A DNA stretch of 42,797 bases from JAAGZL01 sp050288625 (GCA_050288625.1 JBNKEE010000026.1:1-42797); one strand, 5' to 3'. Counted from the first letter of the stretch, positions 33,494-42,301 are shown. Translations and numbers: made by a program. Notes: a model not told the origin generated them from the letters alone.

Positions 33494-33879
33494 TCTTCCA
33501 ACATCCCTTGCCACAACATCTTATAACCCATTTCATATGCGTCTGAGCAGTACTCGCTAAGAGCGCTAAACTTCTCCTTAAACACGGAGTCGGCGTGAGA
33601 TCTTTCATGCTGCTCGAACGATTTCCAGTAGGTCATGATCACCAGATGATCTTCAGATTTTTTTTCTGGATCGAATGAACCCTGTTCAGATACAAAACCG
33701 GAGTATTCAAATACCTGCCCACCGATGAAGCCTCCCTCCTCATTCCCATAGGTGTTCTTCACTACATTGCACATCTCGCCCAAGGCCAGTTCCACATCTT
33801 CAGAACTTACCCCTTCTTTCAACTTGATGACGTTAAACAGCATTACAACGCCAAATGGAATAGTGATTGGTTCAAACAT
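33490..33879 (-). CDS. Antibiotic biosynthesis monooxygenase-like (ABM) protein
   Basis: 129-residue protein with a dimeric alpha-beta barrel look: VVMLFNVIKLKEG, a central GGFIGGQVFEYSGFV strand pair, and HLVIMTYWKSFEQHERSHADSVFKEKFSAL, which matches the ABM pattern of a Tyr-Trp-x-S-x-E strand followed by a His-containing helix. The family includes monooxygenases and many uncharacterised proteins; no function can be assigned. ATG 33879 has GGAG about 9 nt upstream. It is 50 nt downstream of radA on the same strand. Confidence 0.65.
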   Translation of the reverse strand: MFEPITIPFGVVMLFNVIKLKEGVSSEDVELALGEMCNVVKNTYGNEEGGFIGGQVFEYSGFVSEQGSFDPEKKSEDHLVIMTYWKSFEQHERSHADSVFKEKFSALSEYCSDAYEMGYKMLWQGMLED

Positions 33880-33932
33880 ATTTTACGCTCCAGTCATCTT
33901 TCTACATTGAATAGTAGACAACAATTGAGAAA

Positions 33933-35300
33933 TCATATTGCATCCAACGCATCAGAGAGTCGATCCACCGCTATCACCTCAACTCCATCGACAGTCTTTT
34001 TAGGTGCATTGGCCCTGGGGAGTATCACCCGCTTGAAACCGTGTTTGACCGCTTCATGCAATCGCTCCTGCCCACTAGGTACAGGTCGAATCTCCCCGGC
34101 CAGACCAACCTCTCCAAATATCGCCAAATCATGGGGCAGAGGTCTATCACGAAAGCTGGACAACACCGCCAGTAAAACAGGTAAATCAGCGGCGGTTTCG
34201 GTAATGCGCACTCCACCTACCACATTGATATAGACGTCCTGGTCAAACATGGCAATACCGCCATGCCGATGCAGTACTGCCAGGAGCATATTCAGGCGAT
34301 TCTGATCCATGCCCAGGGTAACGCGTCTGGGATTGGCCAGATGGCTCTCATCCACCAGGGATTGCACCTCCACTAGTAATGGTCTGGTACCTTCACGCGT
34401 TACCAAGATGGCGCTCCCAGGCACCTCATCCTGATGTTTAGACAGGAATATAGCCGAGGGATTGGTCACCTCACGCAGCCCCTTGTCGGTCATGGCGAAT
34501 ACGCCAAGCTCATTCACAGCACCGAAGCGGTTTTTTATTGTACGTACCAGACGAAACTGACTGCCTTGCTCTCCCTCGAAATAGAGTACGGTATCCACCA
34601 TGTGCTCCAACACCCTGGGACCGGCCAATGTACCTTCCTTAGTGACATGTCCCACCAGAAAGATGGCCGTACCCATCTGCTTGGCAAACCGCACCAGCTG
34701 TGCCGTGGCCTCCCGCACCTGGGCCACTGAGCCAGGAGCAGATTGCAACATCTCAGTATAGACGGTCTGGATGGAGTCGATCACCATCACCCCGGGGCGT
34801 TCGATGGCAGCTTGCTTCAGTATGGTCTCCACACAAGTCTCGGTGAAGAGTTTGAGACCGTCGCATGGCAAGCCCAAACGGTGAGCGCGCATGCTTATCT
34901 GCTCCGGTGACTCCTCGCCGCTGATGTAAAGGGTAGAAACATCCTGCGGAAATCTGGTCATGGCCTGGATCAATAGGGTGGATTTACCTATGCCTGGATC
35001 GCCACCAATCAGCACCACAGAACCAGATACCATGCCACCTCCAAGCACCCGGTCCAGCTCCCTGATACCTGTGGATATACCCCTGTTCAGAGACGGCTCC
35101 ACCTCGGATAGGGCAAACACTTGGGGACTGGGAAGGTCACCGGCATAACCGGAGAAGCGGCTGTTTTTCGTATCTTTAGATGGCGCGGCAGTTTCGGTCA
35201 GACTGTTCCAGGCCCCACAGTCTGGGCACTGGCCGGACCACTTGGGAAAAACCCCTCCACAGTCGCTGCAACAGTAGGCTGTCTTAGCCTTAGCGCTCAC
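33933..35300 (-). CDS. radA: DNA repair protein RadA (Sms)
   Basis: RecA-like branch-migration factor in recombinational repair. The 455-residue product has the N-terminal zinc finger CSDCGGVFPKWSGQCPDCGAWN, Walker A GGDPGIGKST, the RadA motif KNRFGAVNELGVF, and a C-terminal Lon-like domain (about 290-455) with VGGVRITETAADLPVLLAVLSS and IFGEVGLAGEIRPV. I chose GTG 35300 because it overlaps the alr stop (GTGA) and aligns with known RadA starts; a TTG at 35345 would add 15 residues. Last of the dnaB-alr-radA operon. Confidence 0.97.
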   Translation of the reverse strand: MSAKAKTAYCCSDCGGVFPKWSGQCPDCGAWNSLTETAAPSKDTKNSRFSGYAGDLPSPQVFALSEVEPSLNRGISTGIRELDRVLGGGMVSGSVVLIGGDPGIGKSTLLIQAMTRFPQDVSTLYISGEESPEQISMRAHRLGLPCDGLKLFTETCVETILKQAAIERPGVMVIDSIQTVYTEMLQSAPGSVAQVREATAQLVRFAKQMGTAIFLVGHVTKEGTLAGPRVLEHMVDTVLYFEGEQGSQFRLVRTIKNRFGAVNELGVFAMTDKGLREVTNPSAIFLSKHQDEVPGSAILVTREGTRPLLVEVQSLVDESHLANPRRVTLGMDQNRLNMLLAVLHRHGGIAMFDQDVYINVVGGVRITETAADLPVLLAVLSSFRDRPLPHDLAIFGEVGLAGEIRPVPSGQERLHEAVKHGFKRVILPRANAPKKTVDGVEVIAVDRLSDALDAI

Positions 35301-36382
35301 CGTCCACGGCCTTGGATAAACTCGACTCGGCCCGTGACCTGACAAAAGAGTTCATAGGAGATAGTGCCGGCATAATCCGCAACGGTCTCCGCAGCCAGAC
35401 CCTCACCCCATAGGGTCACGCTGTCTCCAACCTTGGCGTCAGGTTGAGTACTTAGATCCACGGTGATGGTATCCATGGATACCCTGCCTACCAGGGGCAC
35501 GATCTTCCCGTTCAGCAATACCGGCGTGCCTGATGGTGCATGTCTGGGGTAGCCGTCACCATAACCTATGGCCACAGCACCTATGGTCATATCCTCCGGA
35601 CAGATCCAGGTCTTGCCGTAGCCCACCCCATCGCCTTTCTTGAAGTGATGCACCGCTATCAAGCTACTCTGCAGAGTCATCACCGGCAACAATCCATCGT
35701 CCACACCGGTCTTGCCGATGAAGGGAGATGAGCCGTACAGCATGATACCGGGACGAACCCAATCCAAATGGGAATCCGGCCAGTTCAGGATACCGCCTGA
35801 GTTGGCAATACTTCCGATGGCGCCGGTCTGTTCGATCATGGGTTTGAGCAACCTGATCTGATGGTCGGTCTCTGGATTCTCTGGTTCATCCGCGTTGGAC
35901 AGGTGAGTCATCAACCCCACTCCATCCGCTACAGACTCACATGCGCACAGGGCATGATAAGCATCCATAGCCTCAGACAAGGGAAATCCCAGTCGATGCA
36001 TACCGGTGTCCACCTTGAGCCAGCATGTTACACCATTTGATAGAGACTGCTGTTGCAGCACTGCGAGCTGTCCCGGTTCATGTATCACCAGATGCAGGTC
36101 GTTGGCCGCCGCCTGCGCCAGCTCTTGCGTATTAAAAAAACCGGCCAGGACTACGATCTGCTTGGTGATACCGGCAGCACGTAGCTCTATACCCTCGCCC
36201 ACTCGAGCGACCGCAAACGCGTCTGCATCCTGTAGGGAGCTAGCAACTGCAAACATGCCATGACCGTAAGCATCGGCCTTCAACATGGTCATCACGCGAC
36301 TGTTAGGCGCCGCCTGACGCACCCGTTGCAGGTTGTGCTCAAGCGCGGAGAGATTGATATAGGCCTGAGGACCAAGACCCAT
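35297..36382 (-). CDS. alr: Alanine racemase
   Basis: PLP enzyme making D-alanine for peptidoglycan. The 361-residue product has the PLP-lysine motif MLKADAYGHG (Lys35), HRLGF near 135, GYGDGYPRHAPSG (catalytic Tyr region, about 255) and VGRVSMDTITVDLS. Length is normal. Its ATG overlaps the dnaB stop (TGATG, 1 nt) and its stop overlaps radA by 4 nt, so the three genes are tightly coupled, an order common in gammaproteobacteria. Confidence 0.97.
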   Translation of the reverse strand: MGLGPQAYINLSALEHNLQRVRQAAPNSRVMTMLKADAYGHGMFAVASSLQDADAFAVARVGEGIELRAAGITKQIVVLAGFFNTQELAQAAANDLHLVIHEPGQLAVLQQQSLSNGVTCWLKVDTGMHRLGFPLSEAMDAYHALCACESVADGVGLMTHLSNADEPENPETDHQIRLLKPMIEQTGAIGSIANSGGILNWPDSHLDWVRPGIMLYGSSPFIGKTGVDDGLLPVMTLQSSLIAVHHFKKGDGVGYGKTWICPEDMTIGAVAIGYGDGYPRHAPSGTPVLLNGKIVPLVGRVSMDTITVDLSTQPDAKVGDSVTLWGEGLAAETVADYAGTISYELFCQVTGRVEFIQGRGR

Positions 36383-37785
36383 CAGTAGTCCTCTGCTCCA
36401 TAGACATCGGTGGCGTAGTTTTCAAACTTGGTATATTGGCCCAGGAAGGTTAGTCGAACCTTGCCGATGGGGCCGTTTCTCTGTTTGCCGATTATGATTT
36501 CGGCACTGCCTCGATCCGGGCTATCTTCGTTATAGACCTCGTCACGATAGATAAAGACGACAAGGTCCGCATCCTGCTCGATACTGCCCGACTCTCTCAG
36601 GTCAGACATCACAGGACGCTTGTTGGGGCGTTGTTCCAGATTACGATTAAGCTGGGACAAGGCAATTACCGGCACGTTCAACTCCTTGGCCAACGCCTTG
36701 AGCGAGCGCGAAATGAAGGATATCTCTGTGGCGCGGTTCTCCCCTGCAGATGGTGCCTGCATCAACTGCAGGTAATCGATGACGATCATGCCCAGATCTC
36801 CATGCTCACGTTTCAGGCGGCGCGCCTTGGCCCTGATCTCAGTGGGTGTTAGGGCAGCGGTATCATCGATAAACAAAGGTGCATCAGCCAATATGCTCAC
36901 AGCAGATGTGAGGCGCGGCCACTCATCGTCTTCCAGCTTTCCTGTACGTACACGATGCTGGTCGATACGTCCGAGAGAGGACATCATACGCATAGCCAGG
37001 GAATCACCCGGCATCTCCATACTAAATACCGCCACCGGTACCTTATTGTTAATGGCAACATTTTCCGCGATATTCATGGCGAAGGTGGTCTTACCCATGG
37101 ATGGGCGTCCCGCGACGATAATCAGGTCAGCAGGCTGCAGACCGGATGTCATATCATCAAAATCGCTAAAACCCGAGCTGAGGCCGGTAATGGGGTCGTC
37201 CTGCTGGAAAAGGGTTTCTATCCGATCCACCGCCTTGGTCAGTAGATTTTTGATGGAGGCAAAGCCACCGCCACCGCGGGACATCTGCTCCGATATCTCG
37301 AATACCTTCTGCTCAGCAACATCCAATAGAGCTGCACTGTTCTGTCCGTCCGGTCTAAATCCACTGTCCGCAATCTCGGTTCCGACCTTGATAAGTTGGC
37401 GCATGACCGAGTATTCACGCACTATGTCCGCATAGGCCCTGATATTTGCCGCGCTGGGGGTATCCTTTGCCAGGGTGCCCAGATAGGCCAGACCGCCCAC
37501 ATCATCCAGAACAGCGACTCGCTCCAACTCTTCGGAGAGGGTGATCACATCAAATGGCTTGTTCTGTTCAGCCAGTTCATGGATTGCACGGAAGATAAGC
37601 TGGTGTTCTCGCCTATAGAAATCTGAATCCACCACCCGATCGGCGATCTGATCCCATGAGCTGTTCTCTAGCATCAGGCCACCCAGAACAGACTGCTCAC
37701 CCTGAATCGAATGTGGCGGAACACGCAGGTTATCGGGGAGAGATTCTCCCGGCATCATAGGTGGTGAAAAGGCATGTTCTTGCAT
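36382..37785 (-). CDS. dnaB: Replicative DNA helicase DnaB
   Basis: Hexameric 5'-3' fork helicase. The 467-residue product has the N-terminal collar domain (PPHSIQGEQSVLGGLMLEN, about 20-125), a linker helix, and the RecA-like C-terminal domain with Walker A GRPSMGKTT, SMEMPGDSLAMRMMSS, Walker B MIVIDYLQLM and SDLRESGSIEQDADLVVF. Length is normal and no intein is present. It follows rplI by 238 nt with a terminator between, so it probably has its own promoter. Confidence 0.98.
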   Translation of the reverse strand: MQEHAFSPPMMPGESLPDNLRVPPHSIQGEQSVLGGLMLENSSWDQIADRVVDSDFYRREHQLIFRAIHELAEQNKPFDVITLSEELERVAVLDDVGGLAYLGTLAKDTPSAANIRAYADIVREYSVMRQLIKVGTEIADSGFRPDGQNSAALLDVAEQKVFEISEQMSRGGGGFASIKNLLTKAVDRIETLFQQDDPITGLSSGFSDFDDMTSGLQPADLIIVAGRPSMGKTTFAMNIAENVAINNKVPVAVFSMEMPGDSLAMRMMSSLGRIDQHRVRTGKLEDDEWPRLTSAVSILADAPLFIDDTAALTPTEIRAKARRLKREHGDLGMIVIDYLQLMQAPSAGENRATEISFISRSLKALAKELNVPVIALSQLNRNLEQRPNKRPVMSDLRESGSIEQDADLVVFIYRDEVYNEDSPDRGSAEIIIGKQRNGPIGKVRLTFLGQYTKFENYATDVYGAEDY

Positions 37786-37946
37786 CTTTGATTCAGATAA
37801 CCCGTTATTATTTCAGGTAAAACTACAGCTCAAGTGATTACTGTTATGCTTATTTCGCTCGCGCCAAACCCAACCGTACAGAGGACCTACCATACTAACA
37901 TAAGCCATAGATTTGACCAGACCCAGATCGCAAAACATAGACAACA

Positions 37947-37985
37947 AAAAGCCGGACCGAGGCTCTCGCGCCCAGCCCGGCTTTT
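37947..37985 (-). terminator. Intrinsic terminator after rplI
   Basis: On the minus strand AAAAGCCGG ... CCGGCTTTT with a roughly 21-nt, partly GC-rich loop, followed by TGTTGT after the run of T. It lies 38 nt after the rplI stop and closes the S6-S18-L9 operon. Confidence 0.75.
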
Positions 37986-38023
37986 AATGCTGTAGAACCC
38001 CCTGTTCGACCAGGGGTTCCTGA

Positions 38024-38482
38024 TTACTCTCCTGACTCCTCAGGAACGATGGCCAGTTTCAGCACGGCGTCAACATCGGTATGCAGGTGGATCACCACCT
38101 CAAATTCGCCGATGATGTGGAAAGGACCTTCAGGCAGTCGCACTTCACGCTTCTCAACCTCAACACCGGCCTCGGTTACGGCCTGGGCGATATCGGCGGT
38201 ACCAACAGAGCCAAACAGTTTGCCTTCATCACCAGCCTTGCTGCTGATTGTAACATTGAGCTGCTCTATCTTGGTCTTGCGTTCTTCAGCTGAGGCCAGA
38301 GCCTCTGCTGCAACCTTCTCCAACTCAGCGCGGCGCGCCTCAAAGGCTTCCAGGTTTTCCTTGGTGGCGAACACGGCACGTCCGGTCGGTACCAAGTAGT
38401 TTCTTCCATACCCGGATTTAACAGTGACCTTGTCACCAAGGGCGCCCAGGTTTTCAATCTTTTGTAACAGAATAACTTCCAT
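38024..38482 (-). CDS. rplI: 50S ribosomal protein L9
   Basis: L9 binds 23S rRNA near the L1 stalk. The 152-residue product has the N-terminal signature MEVILLQKIENLGALGDKV and GYGRNYLVPTGRA, a long connecting helix (about 42-75), and the C-terminal domain with LFGSVGTADIAQA. AGAGGT about 8 nt before the ATG supports the start. It closes the rpsF-rpsR-DUF2232-rplI run and is followed by a terminator. Confidence 0.98.
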   Translation of the reverse strand: MEVILLQKIENLGALGDKVTVKSGYGRNYLVPTGRAVFATKENLEAFEARRAELEKVAAEALASAEERKTKIEQLNVTISSKAGDEGKLFGSVGTADIAQAVTEAGVEVEKREVRLPEGPFHIIGEFEVVIHLHTDVDAVLKLAIVPEESGE

Positions 38483-38512
38483 CGTAGCTACCTCTGAAAG
38501 GTGTAATATAAC

Positions 38513-39436
38513 TTAACTTGTCTTGCCCGGACCTTCATCCTTTACGATACGAGCCCTAAAATCCAAAAAGGCATCCAATACCCCAATGGTTGCCAGTAAA
38601 AGCACCATATAGTGCATGCCGATTATCAGCAGTATATACATGCCTAATAACCAGCCGATGTTGGCCTTGAGTTTGGCTCTTACCCCATGAGCCAACGCTA
38701 ATCCTTGCACTACATAGGCCATTATCAGCAACATCGCCAGATAATCCATCACTGGCCTGCCAATATCCATACCCGTTGACAGCAAGGCGACCACAGCTAT
38801 CGTCAGATAAGCAAGTGGTCGAGGCAACATCAGTTGATGAAATTCGTTTTTAAACCCTCCTGGGTTATACAACAACGATTGCCACCAACGCGCCAACAAT
38901 AATGACGCTATCAATTGCAGGAAAAATCCTGCAGCCATCATGCCCGTCATCCAATGAGACACTGCGTTAAGCAGCAGCTTACTTTGCTCCCTTTTCAGAC
39001 CCTGGGCCTGAGCAAGGCTCTCAACTATCGGCTCCAGCACTTTGCGCCATTGAAGAGCCGGGTCACTATATTGCAAATAGTGGGCTGCTATCAGCAATAC
39101 TCCAAACAGAAGCGCCAAAGATGTTGCATATGCCAGCGATCTGCTTGATCTCAGCACCAGGGCCAAGATCCAAATGGGCAACCACAACAGTAACGTGGCA
39201 CTGACTAACGCTACTACATTCGCCTGTATCAACATTGCCAGCAGTGCACAGGCAACAGCACTCAACAACGCAACAAACAGCCCGTCCCGCATCCCGATCC
39301 GCAAAGTTACCAGGGCTATCCCAGCGGAACTTATTATGGCCAATGGGGGAAAAAGCATAGACAACAAAGCGATAATGCTAATCGCCATTACCGCCTGCGA
39401 TCTCCCCTGCATCACAAAGGATGCTAGTAAACGCAT
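38513..39436 (-). CDS. DUF2232 membrane protein
   Basis: 307-residue polytopic membrane protein with about eight TM helices and short loops, ending FRARIVKDEGPGKTS. The position between rpsR and rplI and the hydrophobic profile match the DUF2232 (YybS-like) family, whose function is unknown. It lies 55 nt after rpsR and 30 nt before rplI, so it is cotranscribed with ribosomal protein genes. Substrate or role cannot be inferred. Confidence 0.82.
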   Translation of the reverse strand: MRLLASFVMQGRSQAVMAISIIALLSMLFPPLAIISSAGIALVTLRIGMRDGLFVALLSAVACALLAMLIQANVVALVSATLLLWLPIWILALVLRSSRSLAYATSLALLFGVLLIAAHYLQYSDPALQWRKVLEPIVESLAQAQGLKREQSKLLLNAVSHWMTGMMAAGFFLQLIASLLLARWWQSLLYNPGGFKNEFHQLMLPRPLAYLTIAVVALLSTGMDIGRPVMDYLAMLLIMAYVVQGLALAHGVRAKLKANIGWLLGMYILLIIGMHYMVLLLATIGVLDAFLDFRARIVKDEGPGKTS

Positions 39437-39491
39437 GTTCCTATCCGGATCCCCAACGCATTGGTGTTAAACCACCGCGTTGAAAATAGTA

Positions 39492-39719
39492 CTACTGATG
39501 TTTATCAGTGTACGGCAACAAGGCAACGTAACGTGCCCGCTTAATTGCCGTGGAAAGCTGGCGTTGATACTTGGCCTTGGTGCCGGTAATACGGCTTGGC
39601 ACAATATTGCCAGTCTCACTGATGTAGGCCTTAAGCAGATTCAGATCCTTATAATCAATATCGGTAATCTTCTCTGCGGTAAACCGACAGTATCTTCTGC
39701 GACGAAAATAACGTGACAT
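39492..39719 (-). CDS. rpsR: 30S ribosomal protein S18
   Basis: S18 binds with S6 on the 30S platform. The 75-residue product begins MSRYFRRRRYCRFT and contains ITDIDYKDLNLLKAYISETG and RITGTKAKYQRQLSTAIKRAR, normal in length. I chose ATG 39719 because GGAGAG lies about 7 nt upstream and the family starts there; the frame extends five codons further. It is 90 nt after rpsF, without the priB gene found between them in enterobacteria. Confidence 0.98.
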   Translation of the reverse strand: MSRYFRRRRYCRFTAEKITDIDYKDLNLLKAYISETGNIVPSRITGTKAKYQRQLSTAIKRARYVALLPYTDKHQ

Positions 39720-39809
39720 ACTTAATCTCTCCAAATAATCTGATATTGACCGATTCTTGCGGTCATCGAAAGCTATAACCTTATATTATGCAAGGTGTGA
39801 GAGGAGATA

Positions 39810-40223
39810 TTATTCGTCCTCAAGCTCTTCCTCGAGTTCAACAGACTCGTCTTCTTCAGACTCGTCTTCTTCTGGTTTGGCCTCAGCCCTCTCTTCCCTA
39901 TCGTCCTGAGACTTTGCCAAAGGAGAAGGATCGGTTATCGGACCCTTGCGCTTGATTACCATATTGCGCAGAACCGCATCATTGAAACGGAAAGCATTTT
40001 CCAGTTCGGTCAGAACCTCGCCATTGCACTCAATGTTCATGAGCACATAGTGGGCCTTAGGTAGTTTTTGGATGGGATAAGCAAGTTGACGACGACCCCA
40101 GTCCTCCAGGCGGTGGATGCGACCACCACCGGACTCGATAGTTGAGCGATAACGCTCAATCATGCCTGGGACCTGCTCACTCTGGTCTGGATGGACCAGA
40201 AAAATAATCTCATAATGTCTCAT
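39810..40223 (-). CDS. rpsF: 30S ribosomal protein S6
   Basis: S6 of the 30S platform, 137 residues. MRHYEIIFLVHPDQSEQV at the N-terminus and GRRQLAYPIQKLPKAHYVLMNIECNG, LRNMVIKRKGP are diagnostic. The C-terminus (about 100-137) is a disordered acidic tail rich in Glu and Asp, longer than in many homologues. ATG 40223 has AAAGGGG about 5 nt upstream. First gene of the S6-S18-DUF2232-L9 operon, with a good sigma-70 promoter about 90 nt upstream. Confidence 0.97.
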   Translation of the reverse strand: MRHYEIIFLVHPDQSEQVPGMIERYRSTIESGGGRIHRLEDWGRRQLAYPIQKLPKAHYVLMNIECNGEVLTELENAFRFNDAVLRNMVIKRKGPITDPSPLAKSQDDREERAEAKPEEDESEEDESVELEEELEDE

Positions 40224-40310
40224 AATTGCCCCTTTCGGATTAAGCCTCCCGCACATATACGGTGAAGCAAGGAGTTGGTACGGATATTACTCCATACCGG
40301 AAAAACGCGC

Positions 40311-40339
40311 ATTCTACCTGCGCTGGTGAACGTATGCAA
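40311..40339 (-). promoter_or_regulatory. Sigma-70 promoter of the rpsF operon
   Basis: On the minus strand TTGCAT (40339-40334), 17 nt, TAGAAT (40316-40311), followed by a GC-rich GCGCG discriminator, which is typical of stringently controlled ribosomal promoters. Confidence 0.6.
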
Positions 40340-40374
40340 TGGAAATACAGGGATTTTTCGGGCAAAAAGGCAAA

Positions 40375-40410
40375 AAAATAGCCAGGCCCCGCTACGGATC
40401 TGGCTATTTT
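40375..40410 (-). terminator. Intrinsic terminator after the Met/Lys/Glu repeat gene
   Basis: Stem AAAATAGCCAG / CTGGCTATTTT around a 14-nt loop, 24 nt after the stop of the minus-strand gene; on that strand the stem continues into TTTTTTT. It also ends before the rpsF promoter. Confidence 0.82.
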
Positions 40411-40434
40411 CTGTCGTACTCGACTAAATCTTGA

Positions 40435-40692
40435 TCACTTCATTTTTTCCTCAGACTTCATACCGTCCTTCATGCCTTCTTTCATCTCTTCCTTCATACC
40501 ATCTTTCATTTCTTCACCTTTCATCTCACCCTCTTTCATGCCGGCTTTGGCATCATCCTGCATCATTTCCTTATTTGCCTCAGTGGCTTGATCCTTCATT
40601 TCACCCTCATGACTAGAGGCTTGAACTGCCATGCTGACGGAAAAAAGAGCGGCACAGATAAGTAGAACGATATTACGTATGGTCATAGGCAT
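40435..40692 (-). CDS. Secreted Met/Lys/Glu tetrapeptide-repeat protein
   Basis: 85-residue protein. Residues 1-25 are a Sec signal (IRNIVLLICAALFSVSMAVQA, cut after VQA). The mature part is low-complexity, with about 11 Met in 60 residues and tandem 4-residue units of the type E/D-x-M-K (EEMK, DGMK, EEMK, EGMK, DGMK) from about 55 on, likely one charged helix. It resembles secreted MxKDx-repeat proteins of unknown function but with a shorter period. AAGGAG lies 7 nt before the ATG and a strong terminator follows, so it is a real monocistronic gene. Confidence 0.75.
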   Translation of the reverse strand: MPMTIRNIVLLICAALFSVSMAVQASSHEGEMKDQATEANKEMMQDDAKAGMKEGEMKGEEMKDGMKEEMKEGMKDGMKSEEKMK

Positions 40693-40856
40693 TTAAGATC
40701 TCCTTGTTAATCCTATACTTAAAAGAATGGTTAACTAAATCTTCTATAACTCATATCACATAGCGATATGGCAATAAAAGTATCACAAAGGACATGCCGG
40801 ACCAATAAAAAGTTCATTTTTTATGGTGATATTTGACAGGGGTCGGGGGAGATCGA

Positions 40857-41312
40857 TCAATTCTCCTTAATAGAGTCATCATACCTAATCTCAAAATGCA
40901 GTTTATGCTTCGCCTCTTCGTTGGCCAAGGCGAGTAACGACGACCTTATCGCATCATCCTCGGCCATCGCGGCCATGTCGTTGTAAAGCTGAAAAGCCCT
41001 CTTTTCCAGCTTCATTGCCACTACCAAAGAGTCTTCATAACTCATGTCATCTGATGGCTCAATGTCGACTAGGTAATCGGCCACTTTTAAATCCGGCACT
41101 GATTGATGGTTAACGAGCTTTGTTGCGCCCTGCTCTTTTATTGCAATCAGTTTTTTCTTATGCCTTAACTCTTCTTGTGCAAACCCCTCTAGGATTTCAC
41201 GCATTGATGCATGCTTTGCATTTGCTGAAAGCCGAGTATAAAAATCTGCTGCCGCCTGTTCCTGTTCGATAGCAAAATCCAAAATATCGTTTAGTGATTC
41301 CCACGTTTTCAT
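40857..41312 (-). CDS. Rubrerythrin-like ferritin-family protein
   Basis: 151-residue soluble four-helix protein with a likely di-iron site: EQEQAAADFY near 17-26, EELRHKKKL near 47-55, EKRAFQLY near 103-110 and NEEAKHKLHFE near 131-141 give the two E..E..H sets. There is no C-terminal rubredoxin domain, so it is a sulerythrin or ferritin-like protein rather than classical rubrerythrin. A peroxide-reducing or iron-handling role is inferred. AAGAGGT about 11 nt before the ATG supports the start. Confidence 0.8.
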   Translation of the reverse strand: MKTWESLNDILDFAIEQEQAAADFYTRLSANAKHASMREILEGFAQEELRHKKKLIAIKEQGATKLVNHQSVPDLKVADYLVDIEPSDDMSYEDSLVVAMKLEKRAFQLYNDMAAMAEDDAIRSSLLALANEEAKHKLHFEIRYDDSIKEN

Positions 41313-41422
41313 GAGCTTTACAACCTCTTAAATACATAATAAGTCTTTTCTAAATATATAAGTGGCGCAGGTGGAAAGCAAACAAAGGATTTTAAACGCT
41401 TATTATTATTCTGGTTTTACGA

Positions 41423-42301
41423 TTAGGATTGTTTCACCAGGTTCTCAATACAGAACAATACCCTAAGACTGTCTTCTATTGATTTTCTAACGATGTAACT
41501 GCACAGCTCATCGTAGATCTCCCTACCTACCGTGTAATTATTATTAGACACTTCGACCTTCTCTTTTCCGAAGTGCCGTCCCAACGGACCGTAACGACCG
41601 AATCCCTCAATATCAACTTTCCTTCTACAAAAGAAACTTGTATCTGACTGCCCATCATGTCTCCAGAACAGGTCCCAACCAGCGCTTCTGGATTCACCAT
41701 TAATCTCAACCCTAAACTCTGAATTTGAGCTGTGAATACGCTCAAGGGTTTGTAAGGCAGCATTGCGATATATAGATTCAATACAGTTATCACTGCAAAT
41801 GGACTCACATACCCTGTTGAAGCGCTCCTGACTTATATTGAAATTGTTCAGGTACATACTCATCCGGGAACTAAGCCTAGATTCAAAACTATCACTACGT
41901 TTCAGGGAATGATATATGGGTACAACATGTGCGGGTGAGCTCATATCCTGAACCAGGTGCAGTATCTTGCCCATCAAGAGGTAAGCGTTTTTCGAAATCT
42001 TTCCTGACAATTCCTCCTTTAGCTCCTGAACATAGCTCCCTAAGATATGCTCGGCAGTTGGATAGATAGTATAAAGAGGAAAGGTCCCAAAGAGCCTAAT
42101 CTCTTTTGGTTTGATTCTGTTATTGCGATTAAAAAAATGCAGAGTGCGCGTTCGTTTGAGAGTTCCGTTTTGAGCTAACTTCGCCCCTTCCCCTATTTCG
42201 TTCACATTGCTTTTAAACTTATCAGCCAACTCTGTAGGTGAAAACATCCAGTAAAGATCAACTGCACAGTTGGTGATGTCCATATGATCAGTTGCTTTCA
42301 T
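41423..42301 (-). CDS. Zinc-dependent phospholipase C-like protein
   Basis: 292-residue protein of the Zn-dependent PLC / S1-P1 nuclease fold. MKATDHMDIT (His6), TRTLHFFNRNN (His55 region) and KILHLVQDMSSPAHVVPIY (His115, Asp119, His125) are the His/Asp zinc-ligand motifs of that family. Unlike secreted PLC enzymes it has no signal peptide, so it may act in the cytoplasm or leave by another route. AAGGA 6 nt before the ATG supports the start. It has four or more cysteines near 160-175. Substrate unknown; 110 nt downstream lies the ferritin-like gene on the same strand. Confidence 0.65.
   Translation of the reverse strand: MKATDHMDITNCAVDLYWMFSPTELADKFKSNVNEIGEGAKLAQNGTLKRTRTLHFFNRNNRIKPKEIRLFGTFPLYTIYPTAEHILGSYVQELKEELSGKISKNAYLLMGKILHLVQDMSSPAHVVPIYHSLKRSDSFESRLSSRMSMYLNNFNISQERFNRVCESICSDNCIESIYRNAALQTLERIHSSNSEFRVEINGESRSAGWDLFWRHDGQSDTSFFCRRKVDIEGFGRYGPLGRHFGKEKVEVSNNNYTVGREIYDELCSYIVRKSIEDSLRVLFCIENLVKQS

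Noticed and set aside
36779..37435. 218-codon plus-strand ORF opposite dnaB
   Set aside because: Antisense to a conserved dnaB; Arg/Ser-rich shadow composition.
40435..40692. Recent short tandem-repeat DNA or mobile element
   Set aside because: The 12-nt periodicity follows from the x-x-M-K protein repeat; codons vary between units and no terminal repeats or transposase are present.
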